Shown: piece after piece, positions 9,101 through 24,500 of the stretch
Numbering within the stretch: the stretch's first letter is position 1
How the letters are laid out: each line of letters begins with the position of its first letter
From: Fasciola hepatica
Lineage: Eukaryota; Platyhelminthes; Trematoda; Plagiorchiida; Fasciolidae
NCBI GenBank assembly: GCA_948099385.1
Contig: CANUEZ040000208.1
Location: forward strand, 310,001-374,000
Length of the DNA stretch: 64,000 nt
Direction: 5' to 3'
Notes under the pieces: generated by a model
What the model was told of the DNA's origin: nothing
The model's database searches: none
Seen by the model: the letters and a program-made list of their open reading frames with translations, nothing else
Translations under genes and position numbers: made by a program

Positions 9101-12100
9101 AACGAGTTTGCATTTGCAAGCGCTCATCTCATATTCATAGTCAGTAAGTAGTATGTGAACGTGTGTGTGGACGACATTTTCGAGGAAGCACATGACCGGT
9201 TTGGCGGTTGTTGCCGCTCATCAGCTATGCGTACTCGGTACTCCTATGCCCACTCGTCTTCTGACTTGTACACTCCGATGATCTTCTATAATCACTAGGA
9301 TCTAATTTGAATCGTCTCGAGTGTGAATGGATACTGTTGATTGAAGAGGCGACAAATGAATGAGAATTGTCATTTCTCGTAGTTATTCGTGTCTGGGTCA
9401 CTGCTAACCCAACGGACAACGAGTTTGCATTTGCAAGCGCTCATCTCATATTCATAGTCAGTAAGTAGTATGTGAACGTGTGTGTGGACGACATTTTCGA
9501 GGAAGCACACGACCGGTTTGGCGGTTGTTGCCGCTCATCAGCTATGCGTACTCGGTACTCCTATGCCCACTCGTCTTCTGACTTGTACACTCCGATGATC
9601 TTCTATAATCACTAGGATCTAATTTGAATCTACTCGATTGTGAATGGATACTGTTGATTGAACAGGCGACAAATGAATGAGAATTGTCATTTCTCGTAGT
9701 TATTCGTGTCTGGGTCACTGCTAACCCAACGAACAACGAGTTTGCATTTGCAAGCGCTCATCTCATATTCATAGTCAGTAAGTAGTATGTGAACGTGTGT
9801 GTGGACGACATTTTCGAGGAAGCACACGACCGGTTTGGCGGTTGTTGCCGCTCGTCAGCTATGCGTACTCGGTACTCCTATGCCCAATCGTCTTGTGACT
9901 TGTACACTCCGATGATCTTCTATAATCACTAGGATCTAATTTGAATCTACTCGATTGTGAATGGATACTGTTGATTGAAGAGGCGACAAATGAATGAGAA
10001 TTGTCATTTCTCGTAGTTATTCGTGTCTGTGTCACTGCTAACCCAACGAACAACGAGTTTGCATTTGCAAGCGCTCATCTCATATTCATAGTCAGTAAGT
10101 AGTATGTGAACGTGTGTGTGGACGACATTTTCGAGGAAGCACACGACCGATTTGGCGGTTGTTGCCGCTCATCAGCTATGCGTACTCGGTACTCCTATGC
10201 CCACTCGTCTTCTGACTTGTACACTCCGATGATCTTCTATAATCACTAGGATCTAATTTGAATCGTCTCGATTGTGAACGGATACTGTTGATTGAAGAGG
10301 CGACAAATGAATGAGAATTGTCATTTCTCGTAGTTATTCGTGTCTGGGTCACTGCTAACCCAACGAACAACGAGTTTGCATTTGCAAGCGCTCATCTCAT
10401 ATTCATAGTCAGTAAGTAGTATGTGAACGTGTGTGTGGACGACATTTTCGAGGAAGCACACGACCGGTTTGGCGGTTGTTGCCGCTCATCAGCTATGCGT
10501 ACTCGGTACTCCTATGCCCACTCGTCTTCTGACTTGTACACTCCGATGATCTTCTATAATCACTAGGATCTAATTTGAATCTACTCGATTGTGAATGGAT
10601 ACTGTTGATTGAAGAGGCGACAAATGAATGAGAATTGTCATTTCTCGTAGTTATTCGTGTCTGGGTCACTGCTAACCCAACGAACAACGAGTTTGCATTT
10701 GCAAGCGCTCATCTCATATTCATAGTCAGTAAGTAGTATGTGAACGTGTGTGTGGACGACATTTTCGAGGAAGCACACGACCGGTTTGGCGGTTGTTGCC
10801 GCTCATCAGCTATGCGTACTCGGTACACCTATGCCCACTCGTCTTCTGACTTGTACACTCCGATGATCTTCTATAATCACTAGGATCTAATTTGAATCTA
10901 CTAGATTGTGAATGGATACTGTTGATTGAACAGGCGACACATGAATGAGAATTGTCATTTCTCGTAGTTATTCGTGTTTGGGTCACTGCTAACCCAACGA
11001 ACAACGAGTTTGCATTTGCAAGCGCTCATCTCATATTCATAGTCAGTAAGTAGTATGTGAACGTGTGTGTGGACGACATTTTCGAGGAAGCACACGACCG
11101 GTTTGGCGGTTGTTGCCGCTCATCAGCTATGCGTACTCGGTACTCCTATGCCCACTCGTCTTCTGACTTGTACACTCCGATGATCTTCTATAATCACTAG
11201 GATCTAATTTGAATCTACTCGATTGTGAATGGATACTGTTGATTGAAGAGGCGACAAATGAATGAGAATTGTCATTTCTCGTAGTTATTCGTGTCTGGGT
11301 CACTGCTAACCCAACGAACAACGAGTTTGCATTTGCAAGCGCTCATCTCATATTCATAGTCAGTAAGTAGTATGTGAACGTGTGTGTGGACGACATTTTC
11401 GAGGAAGCACACGACCGGTTTGGCGGTTGTTGCCGCTCATCAGCTATGCGTACTCGGTACTCCTATGCCCACTCGTCTTCTGACTTGTACACTCCGATGA
11501 TCTTCTATAATCACTAGGATCTAATTTGAATCGTCTCGAGTGTGGATGGATACTGTTGATTGAAGAGGCGACAAATGAATGAGAATTGTCATTTCTCGTA
11601 GTTATTCGTGTCTGGGTCACTGCTAACCCAACGAACAACGAGTTTGCATCTGCAAGCGCTCATCTCATATTCATAGTCAGTAAGTAGTATGTGAACGTGT
11701 GTGTGGACGACATTTTCGAGGAAGCACACGACCGGTTTGGCGGTTGTTGCCGCTCATCAGCTATGCGTACTCGGTACTCCTATGCCCACTCGTCTTCTGA
11801 CTTGTTCACTCCGATGATCTTTTATGTTCACTAGGATCTAATTTGAATCGTCTCGAGTGTGGATGGATACTGTTGATTGAAGAGGCGACAAATGAATGAG
11901 AATTGTCATTTCTCGTAGTTATTTGTGTCTGGGTCACTGCTAACCCATCGAACAACGAGTTTGCATTTGCAAGCGCTCATCTCATATTCATAGTCAGTAA
12001 GTAGTATGTGAACGTGTGTGTGGACGACATTTTCGAGGAAGCACACGACCGGTTTGGCGGTTGTTGCCGCTCATCAGCTATGCGTACTCGGTACTCCTAT

Positions 12101-15100
12101 GCCCACTCGTCTTCTGACTTGTACACTCCGATGATCTTCTATAATCACTAGGATCTAATTTGAATCTACTCGATTGTGAATGGATACTGTTGATTGAACA
12201 GGCGACAAATGAATGAGAATTGTCATTTCTCGTAGTTATTCGTGTCTGGGTCACTGCTAACCCAACGAACAACGAGTTTGCATTTGCAAGCGCTCATCTC
12301 ATATTCATAGTCAGTAAGTAGTATGTGAACGTGTGTGTGGACGACATTTTCGAGGAAGCACACGACCGGTTTGGCGGTTGTTGCCGCTCATCAGCTATGC
12401 GTACTCGGTACTCCTATGCCCACTCGTCTTCTGACTTGTACACTCCGATGATCTTCTATAATCACTAGGATCTAATTTGAATCGTCTCGAGTGTGGATGG
12501 ATACTGTTGATTGAAGAGGCGACAAATGAATGAGAATTGTCATTTCTCGTAGTTATTCGTGTCTGGGTCACTGCTAACCCAACGAACAACGAGTTTGCAT
12601 CTGCAAGCGCTCATCTCATATTCATAGTCAGTAAGTAGTATGTGAACGTGTGTGTGGACGACATTTTCGAGGAAGCACACGACCGGTTTGGCGGTTGTTG
12701 CCGCTCATCAGCTATGCGTACTCGGTACTCCTATGCCCACTCGTATTCTGACTTGTACACTCCGATGATCTTTTATGTTCACTAGGATCTAATTTGAATC
12801 GTCTCGAGTGTGGATGGATACTGTTGATTGAAGAGGCGACAAATGAATGAGAATTGTCATTTCTCGTAGTTATTCGTGTCTGGGTCACTGCTAACCCAAC
12901 GAACAACGAGTTTGCATTTGCAAGCGCTCATCTCATATTCATAGTCAGTAAGTAGTATGTGAACGTGTGTGTGGACGACATTTTCGAGGAAGCACACGAC
13001 CGGTTTGGCGGTTGTTGCCGCTCATCAGCTATGCGTACTCGGTACTCCTATGCCCACTCGTCTTCTGACTTGTACACTCCGATGATCTTTTATGTTCAAT
13101 AGGATCTAATTTGAATCTACTCGATTGTGAATGGATACTGTTGATTGAAGAGGCGACAAATGAATGAGAATTGTCATTTCTCGTAGTTATTCGTGTCTGG
13201 GTCACTGCTAACCCAACGAACAACGAGTTTGCATTTGCAAGCGCTCATCTCATATTCATAGTCAGTAAGTAGTATGTGAACGTGTGTGTGGACGACATTT
13301 TCGAGGAAGCACACGACCGGTTTGGCGGTTGTTGCCGCTCATCAGCTATGCGTACTCGGTACACCTATGCCCACTCGTCTTCTGACTTGTACACTCCGAT
13401 GATCTTCTATAATCAATAGGATCTTATTTGAATCTGCTCGAGTGTGAATGGATACTGTTGATTGAACAGGCGACACATGAATGAGAATTGTCATTTCTCG
13501 TAGTTATTCGTGTTTGGGTCACTGCTAACCCAACGAACAACGAGTTTGCATTTGCAAGCGCTCATCTCATATTCATAGTCAGTAATTAGTATGTGAACGT
13601 GTGTGTGGACGACATTTTCGGGGAAGCACACGACCGGTTTGGCGGTTGTTGCCGCTCATCAGCTATGCGTACTCGGTACTCCTATGCCCACTCGTCTTCT
13701 GACTTGTACACTCCGATGATCTTCTATAATCACTAGGATCTAATTTGAATCTACTCGATTGTGAATGGATACTGTTGATTGAATTGGCGACAAATGAATG
13801 AGAATTGTCATTTCTCGTAGTTATTCGTGTCTGGGTCACTGCTAACCCAACGAACAACGAGTTTGCATTTGCAAGCGCTCATCTCATATTCATAGTCAGT
13901 AAGTAGTATGTGAACGTGTGTGTGGACGACATTTTCGAGGAAGCACACGACCGGTTTGGCGGTTGTTGCCGCTCATCAGCTATGCGTACTCGGTACTCCT
14001 ATGCCCACTCGTCTTCTGACTTGTACACTCCGATGATCTTCTATAATCACTAGGATCTAATTTGAATCGTCTCGAGTGTGGATGGATACTGTTGATTGAA
14101 GAGGCGACAAATGAATGAGAATTGTCATTTCTCGTAGTTATTCGTGTCTGGGTCACTGCTAACCCAACGAACAACGAGTTTGCATTTGCAAGCGCTCATC
14201 TCATATTCATAGTCAGTAAGTAGTATGTGAACGTGTGTGTGGACGACATTTTCGAGGAAGCACACGACCGGTTTGGCGGTTGTTGCCGCTCATCAGCTAT
14301 GCGTACTCGGTACTCCTATGCCCACTCGTCTTCTGACTTGTACACTCCGATGATCTTCTATAATCACTAGGATCTAATTTGAATCTACTCGATTGTGAAT
14401 GGATACTGTTGATTGAATTGGCGACAAATGAATGAGAATTGTCATTTCTCGTAGTTATTCGTGTTTGGGTCACTGCTAACCCAACGAACAACGAGTTTGC
14501 ATTTGCAAGCGCTCATCTCATATTCATAGTCAGTAAGTAGTATGTGAACGTGTGTGTGGACGACATTTTCGAGGAAGCACACGACCGGTTTGGCGGTTGT
14601 TGCCGCTCATCAGCTATGCGTACTCGGTACTCCTATGCCCACTCGTCTTCTGACTTGTACACTCCGATGATCTTCTATAATCACTAGGATCTAATTTGAA
14701 TCGTCTCGATTGTGGATGGATACTGTTGATTGAAGAGGCGACAAATGAATGAGAATTGTCATTTCTCGTAGTTATTCGTGTCTGGGTCACTGCTAACCCA
14801 ACGAACAACGAGTTTGCATTTGCAAGCGCTCATCTCATATTCATAGTCAGTAAGTAGTATGTGAACGTGTGTGTGGACGACATTTTCGAGGAAGCACACG
14901 ACCGGTTTGGCGGTTGTTGCCGCTCATCAGCTATGCGTACTCGGTACACCTATGCCCACTCGTCTTCTGACTTGTACACTCCGATGATCTTCTATAATCA
15001 CTAGGATCTAATTTGAATCTACTCGATTGTGAATGGATACTGTTGATTGAAGAGGCGACAAATGAATGAGAATTGTCATTTCTCGTAGTTATTCGTGTCT

Positions 15101-18100
15101 GTGTCACTGCTAACCCAACGAACAACGAGTTTGCATTTGCAAGCGCTCATCTCATATTCATAGTCAGTAAGTAGTATGTGAACGTGTGTGTGGACGACAT
15201 TTTCGAGGAAGCACACGACCGGTTTGGCGGTTGTTGCCGCTCATCAGCTATGCGTACTCGGTACTCCTTTGCCCACTCGTCTTCTGACTTGTACACTCCG
15301 ATGATCTTCTATAATCACTAGGATCTAATTTGAATCGTCTCGATTGTGAATGGATACTGTTGATTGAACAGGCGACACATGAATGAGAATTGTCATTTCT
15401 CGTAGTTATTTGTGTTTGGGTCACTGCTAACCCAACGAACAACGAGTTTGCATTTGCAAGCGCTCATCTCATATTCATAGTCAGTAAGTAGTATGTGAAC
15501 GTGTGTGTGGACGACATTTTCGAGGAAGCACACGACCGGTTTGGCGGTTGTTGCCGCTCATCAGCTATGCGTACTCGGTACTCCTATGCCCACTCGTCTT
15601 CTGACTTGTACACTCCGATGATCTTCTATAATCACTAGGATCTAATTTGAATCTACTCGATTGTGAATGGATACTGTTGATTGAAGAGGCGACAAATGAA
15701 TGAGAATTGTCATTTCTCGTAGTTATTCGTGTCTGGGTCACTGCTAACCCAACGAACAACGAGTTTGCATTTGCAAGCGCTCATCGTATAGTCATAGACA
15801 GTAAGTAGTATGTGAACGTGTGTGTGGACGACATTTTCGGGGAAGCACACGACCGGTTTGGCGTTTGTTGCCGCTCATCAGCTATGCGTACTCGGTACTC
15901 CTATGCCCACTCGTCTTCTGACTTGTACACTCCGATGATCTTCTATAATCACTAGGATCTAATTTGAATCGTCTCGAGTGTGGATGGATACTGTTGATTG
16001 AAGAGGCGACAAATGAATGAGAATTGTCATTTCTCGTAGTTATTCGTGTCTGGGTCACTGCTAACCCAACGAACAACGAGTTTGCATCTGCAAGCGCTCA
16101 TCTCATATTCATAGTCAGTAAGTAGTATGTGAACGTGTGTGTGGACGACATTTTCGAGGAAGCGCACGACCGGTTTGGCGGTTGTTGCCGCTCATCAGCT
16201 ATGCGTACTCGGTACACCTATGCCCACTCGTCTTCTGACTTGTACACTCCGATGATCTTCTATAATCACTAGGATCTAATTTGAATCTACTCGATTGTGA
16301 ATGGATACTGTTGATTGAATTGGCGACAAATGAATGAGAATTGTCATTTCTCGTAGTTATTCGTGTTTGGGTCACTGCTAACCCAACGAACAACGAGTTT
16401 GCATTTGCAAGCGCTCATCTCATATTCATAGTCAGTAAGTAGTATGTGAACGTGTGTGTGGACGACATTTTCGAGGAAGCACACGACCGGTTTGGCGGTT
16501 GTTGCCGCTCATCAGCTATACGTACTCGGTACTCCTATGCCCACTCGTCTTCTGACTTGTTCACTCCGATGATCTTTTATGTTCAATAGGATCTAATTTG
16601 AATCTACTCGATTCTGAATGGATACTGTTGATTGAACAGGCGACAAATGAATGAGAATTGTCATTTCTCGTAGTTATTCGTGTCTGGGTCACTGCTAACC
16701 CAACGAACAACGAGTTTGCATTTGCAAGCGCTCATCGTATAGTCATAGACAGTAAGTAGTATGTGAACGTGGGTGCGGACGACATTTTCGAGGAAGCACA
16801 CGACCGGTTTGGCGGTTGTTGCCGCTCATCAGCTATGCGTACTCGGTACTCCTATGCCCACTCGTCTTCTGACTTGTACACTCCGATGATCTTCTATAAT
16901 CACTAGGATCTAATTTGAATTGTCTCGATTGTGGATGGATACTGTTGATTGAAGAGGCGACAAATGAATGAGAATTGTCATTTCTCGTAGTTATTCGTGT
17001 CTGGGTCACTGCTAACCCAACGAACAACGAGTTTGCATTTGCAAGCGCTCATCTCATATTCATAGTCAGTAATTAGTATGTGAACGTGTGTGTGGACGAC
17101 ATTTTCGAGGAAGCACACGACCGGTTTGGCGGTTGTTGCCGCTCATCAGCTATGCGTACTCGGTACTCCTATGCCCACTCGTCTTCTGACTTGTACACTC
17201 CGATGATCTTCTATAATCATTAGGATCTAATTTGAATCTACTCGATTGTGAATGGATACTGTTGATTGAACAGGCGACAAATGAATGAGAATTGTCATTT
17301 CTCGTAGTTATTCGTGTCTAGGTCACTGCTAACCCAACGAACAACGAGTTTGCATTTGCAAGCGCTCATCTCATATTCATAGTCAGTAAGTAGTATGTGA
17401 ACGTGTGTGTGGACGACATTTTCGAGGAAGCACACGACCGGTTTGGCGTTTGTTGCCGCTCATCAGCTATGCGTACTCGGTACTCCTATGCCCACTCGTC
17501 TTCTGACTTGTACACTCCGATGATCTTCTATAATCACTAGGATCTAATTTGAATCGTCTCGAGTGTGGATGGATACTGTTGATTGAAGAGGCGACAAATG
17601 AATGAGAATTGTCATTTCTCGTAGTTATTCGTGTCTGGGTCACTGCTAACCCAACGAACAACGAGTTTGCATCTGCAAGCGCTCATCTCATATTCATAGT
17701 CAGTAAGTAGTATGTGAACGTGTGTGTGGACGACATTTTCGAGGAAGCACACGACCGGTTTGGCGGTTGTTGCCGCTCATCAGCTATCCGTACTCGGTAC
17801 TCCTATGCCCACTCGTCTTCTGACTTGTACACTCCGATGATCTTCTATAATCACTAGGATCTAATTTCAATCGTCTCGATTGTGAATGGATACTGTTGAT
17901 TGAATTGGCGACAAATGAATGAGAATTGTCATTTCTCGTAGTTATTCGTGTTTGGGTCACTGCTAACCCAACGAACAACGAGTTTGCATTTGCAAGCGCT
18001 CATCTCATATTCATAGTCAGTAAGTAGTATGTGAACGTGTGTGTGGACGACATTTTCGAGGAAGCACACGACCGGTTTGGCGGTTGTTGCCGCTCATCAG

Positions 18101-19660
18101 CTATGCGTACTCGGTACTCCTATGCCCACTCGTCTTCTGACTTGTACACTCCGATGATCTTATATAATCACTAGGATCTAATTTGAATCGTCTCGATTGT
18201 GGATGGATACTGTTGATTGAAGAGGCGACAAATGAATGAGAATTGTCATTTCTCGTAGTTATTCGTGTCTGGGTCACTGCTAACCCAACGAACAACGAGT
18301 TTGCATTTGCAAGCGCTCATCTCATATTCATAGTCAGTAAGTAGTATGTGAACGTGTGTGTGGACGACATTTTCGAGGAAGCACACGACCGGTTTGGCGG
18401 TTGTTGCCGCTCATCAGCTATGCGTACTCGGTACTCCTATGCCCACTCGTCTTCTGACTTGTACACTCCGATGATCTTCTATAATCACTAGGATCTAATT
18501 TGAATCTACTCGATTGTGAATGGATACTGTTGATTGACTAGGCGACAAAAGAATGAGAATTGTCATTTCTCGTAGTTATTCGTGTCTGGGTCACTGCTAA
18601 CCCAACGAACAACGAGTTTGCATTTGCAAGCGCTCATCTCATATTCATAGTCAGTAAGTAGTATGTGAACGTGTGTGTGGACGACATTTTCGAGGAAGCA
18701 CACGACCGGTTTGGCGGTTGTTGCCGCTCATCAGCTATGCGTACTCGGTACTCCTATGCCCACTCGTCTTCTGACTTGTACACTCCGATGATCTTCTATA
18801 ATCACTAGGATCTAATTTGAATCGTCTCGATTGTGAATGGATACTGTTGATTGAACAGGCGACACATGAATGAGAATTGTCATTTCTCGTAGTTATTCGT
18901 GTCTGGGTCACTGCTAACCCAACGAACAACGAGTTTGCATTTGCAAGCGCTCATCGTATAGTCATAGACAGTAAGTAGTATGTGAACGTGTGTGTGGACG
19001 ACATTTTCGAGGAAGCACACGACCGGTTTGGCGGTTGTTGCCGCTCATCAGCTATGCGTACTCGGTACTCCTATGCCCACTCGTCTTCTGACTTGTACAC
19101 TCCGATGATCTTCTATAATCACTAGGATCTAATTTGAATCTACTCGATTGTGAATGGATACTGTTGATTGAACAGGCGACAAATGAATGAGAATTGTCAT
19201 TTCTCGTAGTTATTCGTGTCTGGGTCACTGCTAACCCAACGAACAACGAGTTTGCATTTGCAAGCGCTCATCGTATAGTCATAGACAGTAAGTAGTATGT
19301 GAACGTGTGTGTGGACGACATTTTCGAGGAAGCACACGACCGGTTTGGCGTTTGTTGCCGCTCATCAGCTATGCGTACTCGGTACTCCTATGCCCACTCG
19401 TCTTCTGACTTGTACACTCCGATGATCTTCTATAATCACTAGGATCTAATTTGAATCGTCTCGAGTGTGGATGGATACTGTTGATTGAAGAGGCGACAAA
19501 TGAATGAGAATTGTCATTTCTCGTAGTTATTCGTGTCTGGGTCACTGCTAACCCAACGAACAACGAGTTTGCATTTGCAAGCGCTCATCTCATATTCATA
19601 GTCAGTAAGTAGTATGTGAACGTGTGTGTGGACGACATTTTCGAGGAAGCACACGACCGG

Positions 19661-20611
19661 TTTGGCGGTTGTTGCCGCTCATCAGCTATGCGTACTCGGT
19701 ACTCCTATGCCCACTCGTCTTCTGACTTGTACACTCCGATGATCTTCTATAATCACTAAGATCTAATTTGAATCTACTCGATTGTGAATGGATACTGTTG
19801 AGTGAATTGGCGACAAATGAATGAGAATTGTCATTTCTCGTAGTTATTCGTGTTTGGGTCACTGCTAACCCAACGAACAACGAGTTTGCATTTGCAAGCG
19901 CTCATCTCATATTCATAGTCAGTAAGTAGTATGTGAACGTGTGTGTGGACGACATTTTCGAGGAAGCGCACGACCGGTTTGGCGGTTGTTGCCGCTCATC
20001 AGCTATACGTACTCGGTACTCCTATGCCCACTCGTCTTCTGACTTGTTCACTCCGATGATCTTTTATGTTCAATAGGATCTAATTTGAATCTACTCGATT
20101 CTGAATGGATATTGTTGATTGAAGAGGCGACAAATGAATGAGAATTGTCATTTCTCGTAGTTATTCGTGTCTGGGTCACTGCTAACCCAACGAACAACGA
20201 GTTTGCATTTGCAAGCGCTCATCTCATATTCATAGTCAGTAAGTAGTATGTGAACGTGTGTGTGGACGACATTTTCGAGGAAGCACACGACCGGTTTGGC
20301 GTTTGTTGCCGCTCATCAGCTATGCGTACTCGGTACTCCTATGCCCACTCGTCTTCTGACTTGTACACTCCGATGATCTTCTATAATCACTAGGATCTAA
20401 TTCGAATTGTCTCGATTGTGGATGGATACTGTTGATTGAAGAGGCGACAAATGAATGAGAATTGTCATTTCTCGTAGTTATTCGTGTCTGGGTCACTGCT
20501 AACCCAACGAACAACGAGTTTGCATTTGCAAGCGCTCATCTCATATTCATAGTCAGTAAGTAGTATGTGAACGTGTGTGTGGACGACATTTTCGAGGAAG
20601 CACACGACCGG
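19661..20611. repeat. Trimer, copy 1 of a 951-bp tandem duplication
   Basis: The three units carry CACTAAGATC with GAGTGAATTGG, TTGTTCACTCC with GATTCTGAATGG, and AATTCGAATTG with GTGGATGG. The same order follows directly at 20612. The differences I see are few, for example GATATTG against GATACTG and the tail CATCTCATATTC against CATCGTATAGTT. Confidence 0.85.
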
Positions 20612-21562
20612 TTTGGCGGTTGTTGCCGCTCATCAGCTATGCGTACTCGGTACTCCTATGCCCACTCGTCTTCTGACTTGTACACTCCGATGATCTTCTA
20701 TAATCACTAAGATCTAATTTGAATCTACTCGATTGTGAATGGATACTGTTGAGTGAATTGGCGACAAATGAATGAGAATTGTCATTTCTCGTAGTTATTC
20801 GTGTTTGGGTCACTGCTAACCCAACGAACAACGAGTTTGCATTTGCAAGCGCTCATCTCATATTCATAGTCAGTAAGTAGTATGTGAACGTGTGTGTGGA
20901 CGACATTTTCGAGGAAGCGCACGACCGGTTTGGCGGTTGTTGCCGCTCATCAGCTATACGTACTCGGTACTCCTATGCCCACTCGTCTTCTGACTTGTTC
21001 ACTCCGATGATCTTTTATGTTCAATAGGATCTAATTTGAATCTACTCGATTCTGAATGGATACTGTTGATTGAAGAGGCGACAAATGAATGAGAATTGTC
21101 ATTTCTCGTAGTTATTCGTGTCTGGGTCACTGCTAACCCAACGAACAACGAGTTTGCATTTGCAAGCGCTCATCGTATAGTTATAGACAGTAAGTAGTAT
21201 GTGAACGTGTGTGTGGACGACATTTTCGAGGAAGCACACGACCGGTTTGGCGTTTGTTGCCGCTCATCAGCTATGCGTACTCGGTACTCCTATGCCCACT
21301 CGTCTTCTGACTTGTACACTCCGATGATCTTCTATAATCACTAGGATCTAATTCGAATTGTCTCGATTGTGGATGGATACTGTTGATTGAAGAGGCGACA
21401 AATGAATGAGAATTGTCATTTCTCGTAGTTATTCGTGTTTGGGTCACTGCTAACCCAACGAACAACGAGTTTGCATTTGCAAGCGCTCATCTCATATTCA
21501 TAGTCAGTAATTAGTATGTGAACGTGTGTGTGGACGACATTTTCGAGGAAGCACACGACCGG
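20612..21562. repeat. Trimer, copy 2 of the 951-bp tandem duplication
   Basis: This block directly abuts copy 1 and repeats its three marker units. It carries the altered CATCGTATAG tail in its second unit and GTAATTAGT in its third, so copies have either mutated or exchanged segments with neighbours since duplication. Confidence 0.85.
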
Positions 21563-24500
21563 TTTGGCGGTTGTTGCCGCTCGTCAGCTATGCGTACTCG
21601 GTACTCCTATGCCCACTCGTCTTCTGACTTGTACACTCCGATGATCTATTATGTTCAATAGGATCTAATTTGAATCTACTCGATTGTGAATGGATACTGT
21701 TGATTGAAGAGGCGACAAATGAATGAGAATTGTCATTTCTCGTAGTTATTCGTGTCTGTGTCACTGCTAACCCAACGAACAACGAGTTTGCATTTGCAAG
21801 CGCTCATCTCATATTCATAGTCAGTAAGTAGTATGTGAACGTGTGTGTGGACGACATTTTCGAGGAAGCACACGACCGGTTTGGCGTTTGTTGCCGCTCA
21901 TCAGCTATGCGTACTCGGTACTCCTATGCCCACTCGTCTTCTGACTTGTACACTCCGATGATCTTCTATAATCACTAGGATCTAATTTGAATCGTCTCGA
22001 GTGTGGATGGATACTGTTGATTGAAGAGGCGACAAATGAATGAGAATTGTCATTTCTCGTAGTTATTCGTGTCTGGGTCACTGCTAACCCAACGAACAAC
22101 GAGTTTGCATTTGCAAGCGCTCATCTCATATTCATAGTCAGTAAGTAGTATGTGAACGTGTGTGTGGACGACATTTTCGAGGAAGCACACGACCGGTTTG
22201 GCGGTTGTTGCCGCTCATCAGCTATGCGTACTCGGTACTCCTATGCCCACTCGTCTTCTGACTTGTACACTCCGATGATCTTTTATGTTCAATAGGATCT
22301 AATTTGAATCGTCTCGATTGTGAATGGATACTGTTGATTGAAGAGGCGACAAATGAATGAGAATTGTCATTTCTCGTAGTTATTCGTGTCTGGGTCACTG
22401 CTAACCCAACGAACAACGAGTTTGCATTTGCAAGCGCTCATCTCATATTCATAGTCAGTAAGTAGTATGTGAACGTGTGTGTGGACGACATTTTCGAGGA
22501 AGCACACGACCGGTTTGGCGGTTGTTGCCGCTCATCAGCTATGCGTACTCGGTACTCCTATGCCCACTCGTCTTCTGACTTGTACACTCCGATGATCTTT
22601 TATGTTTACTAGGATCTAATTTGAATCGTCTCGATTGTGGATGGATACTTTTGATCGAATTGGCGACAAATGAATGAGAATTGTCATTTCTCGTAGTTAT
22701 TCGTGTCTGGGTCACTGCTAACCCAACGAACAACGAGTTTGCATTTGCAAGCGCTCATCTCATATTCATAGTCAGTAAGTAGTATGTGAACGTGTGTGTG
22801 GACGACATTTTCGAGGAAGCACACGACCGGTTTGGCGGTTGTTGCCGCTCATCAGCTATGCGTACTCGGTACTCCTATGCCCACTCGTCTTCTGACTTGT
22901 ACACTCCGATGATCTTCTATAATCACTAGGATCTAATTTGAATCGTCTCGATTGTGAATGGATACTGTTGATTGAAGAGGCGACAAATGAATGAGAATTG
23001 TCATTTCTCGTATTTATTCGTGTCTGGGTCACTGCTAACCCAACGAACAACGAGTTTGCATTTGCAAGCGCTCATCTCATATTCATAGTCAGTAAGTAGT
23101 ATGTGAACGTGTGTGTGGACGACATTTTCGAGGAAGCACACGACCGGTTTGGCGGTTGTTGCCGCTCATCAGCTATGCGTACTCGGTACTCCTATGCCCA
23201 CTCGTCTTCTGACTTGTACACTCCGATGATCTTCTATAATCACTAGGATCTAATTTGAATCGTCTCGAGTGTGGATGGATACTGTTGATTGAATAGGTGA
23301 CAAATGAATGAGAATTGTCATTTCTCGTAGTTATTCGTGTCTGGGTCACTGCTAGCCCAACGAACAACGAGTTTGCATTTGCAAGCGCTCATCTCATATT
23401 CATAGTCAGTAAGTAGTATGTGAACGTGTGTGTGGACGACATTTTCGAGGAAGCACACGACGGGTTTGGCGGTTGTTGCCGCTCATCAGCTATGCGTACT
23501 CGGTACTCCTATGCCCACTCGTATTCTGACTTGTACACTCCGATGATCTTCTATAATCACTAGGATCTAATTTGAATCGTCTCGAGTGCGGATGGATACT
23601 GTTGATTGAAGAGGTGACAAATGAATGAGAATTGTCATTTCTCGTAGTTATTCGTGTCTGGGTCACTGCTAACCCAACGAACAACGAGTTTGCATTTGCA
23701 AGCGCTCATCTCATATTCATAGTCAGTAATTAGTATGTGAACGTGTGTGTGGACGACATTTTCGAGGAAGCACACGACCGGTTTGGCGGTTGTTGCCGCT
23801 CATCAGCTATGCGTACTCGGTACTCCTATGCCCACTCGTCTTCTGACTTGTACACTCCGATGATCTTCTATAATCACTAGGATCTAATTTGAATCGTCTC
23901 GAGTGTGGATGGATACTGTTGATTGAAGAGGCGACAAATGAATGAGAATTGTCATTTCTCGTAGTTATTCGTGTCTGGGTCACTGCTAACCCAACGAACA
24001 ACGAGTTTGCATTTGCAAGCGCTCATCTCATATTCATAGTCAGTAAGTAGTATGTGAACGTGTGTGTGGACGACATTTTCGAGGAAGCACACGACCGGTT
24101 TGGCGGTTGTTGCCGCTCATCAGCTATGCGTACTCGGTACTCCTATGCCCACTCGTCTTCTGACTTGTACACTCCGATGATCTTCTATAATCACTAGGAT
24201 CTAATTTGGATCGTCTCGATTGTGAATGGATACTGTTGATTGAAGAGGCGACAAATGAATGAGAATTGTCATTTCTCGTAGTTATTCGTGTCTGGGTCAC
24301 TGCTAACCCAACGAACAACGAGTTTGCATTTGCAAGCGCTCATCTCATATTCATAGTCAGTAAGTAGTATGTGAACGTGTGTGTGGACGACATTTTCGAG
24401 GAAGCACACGACCGGTTTGGCGGTTGTTGCCGCTCATCAGCTATGCGTACTCGGTACTCCTATGCCCACTCGTCTTCTGACTTGTACACTCCGATGATCT

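Larger units (their letters stand above)
7615..22196. repeat. Sub-array B: CTACTCG cassettes and altered tails
   Basis: Most units contain CTACTCGATTG in place of CGTCTCG, often with GAACAGGCG or GAATTGGCG. A tail variant, CATCGTATAGTCATAGACAG in place of CATCTCATATTCATAGTCAG, is seen only here, near 15784, 16735, 18953, 19271 and 21172. A TTGTTCACTCC variant that stops the minus-strand frame occurs in units starting 11736, 16491, 19978 and 20929. All units are 317 bp. Confidence 0.75.
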
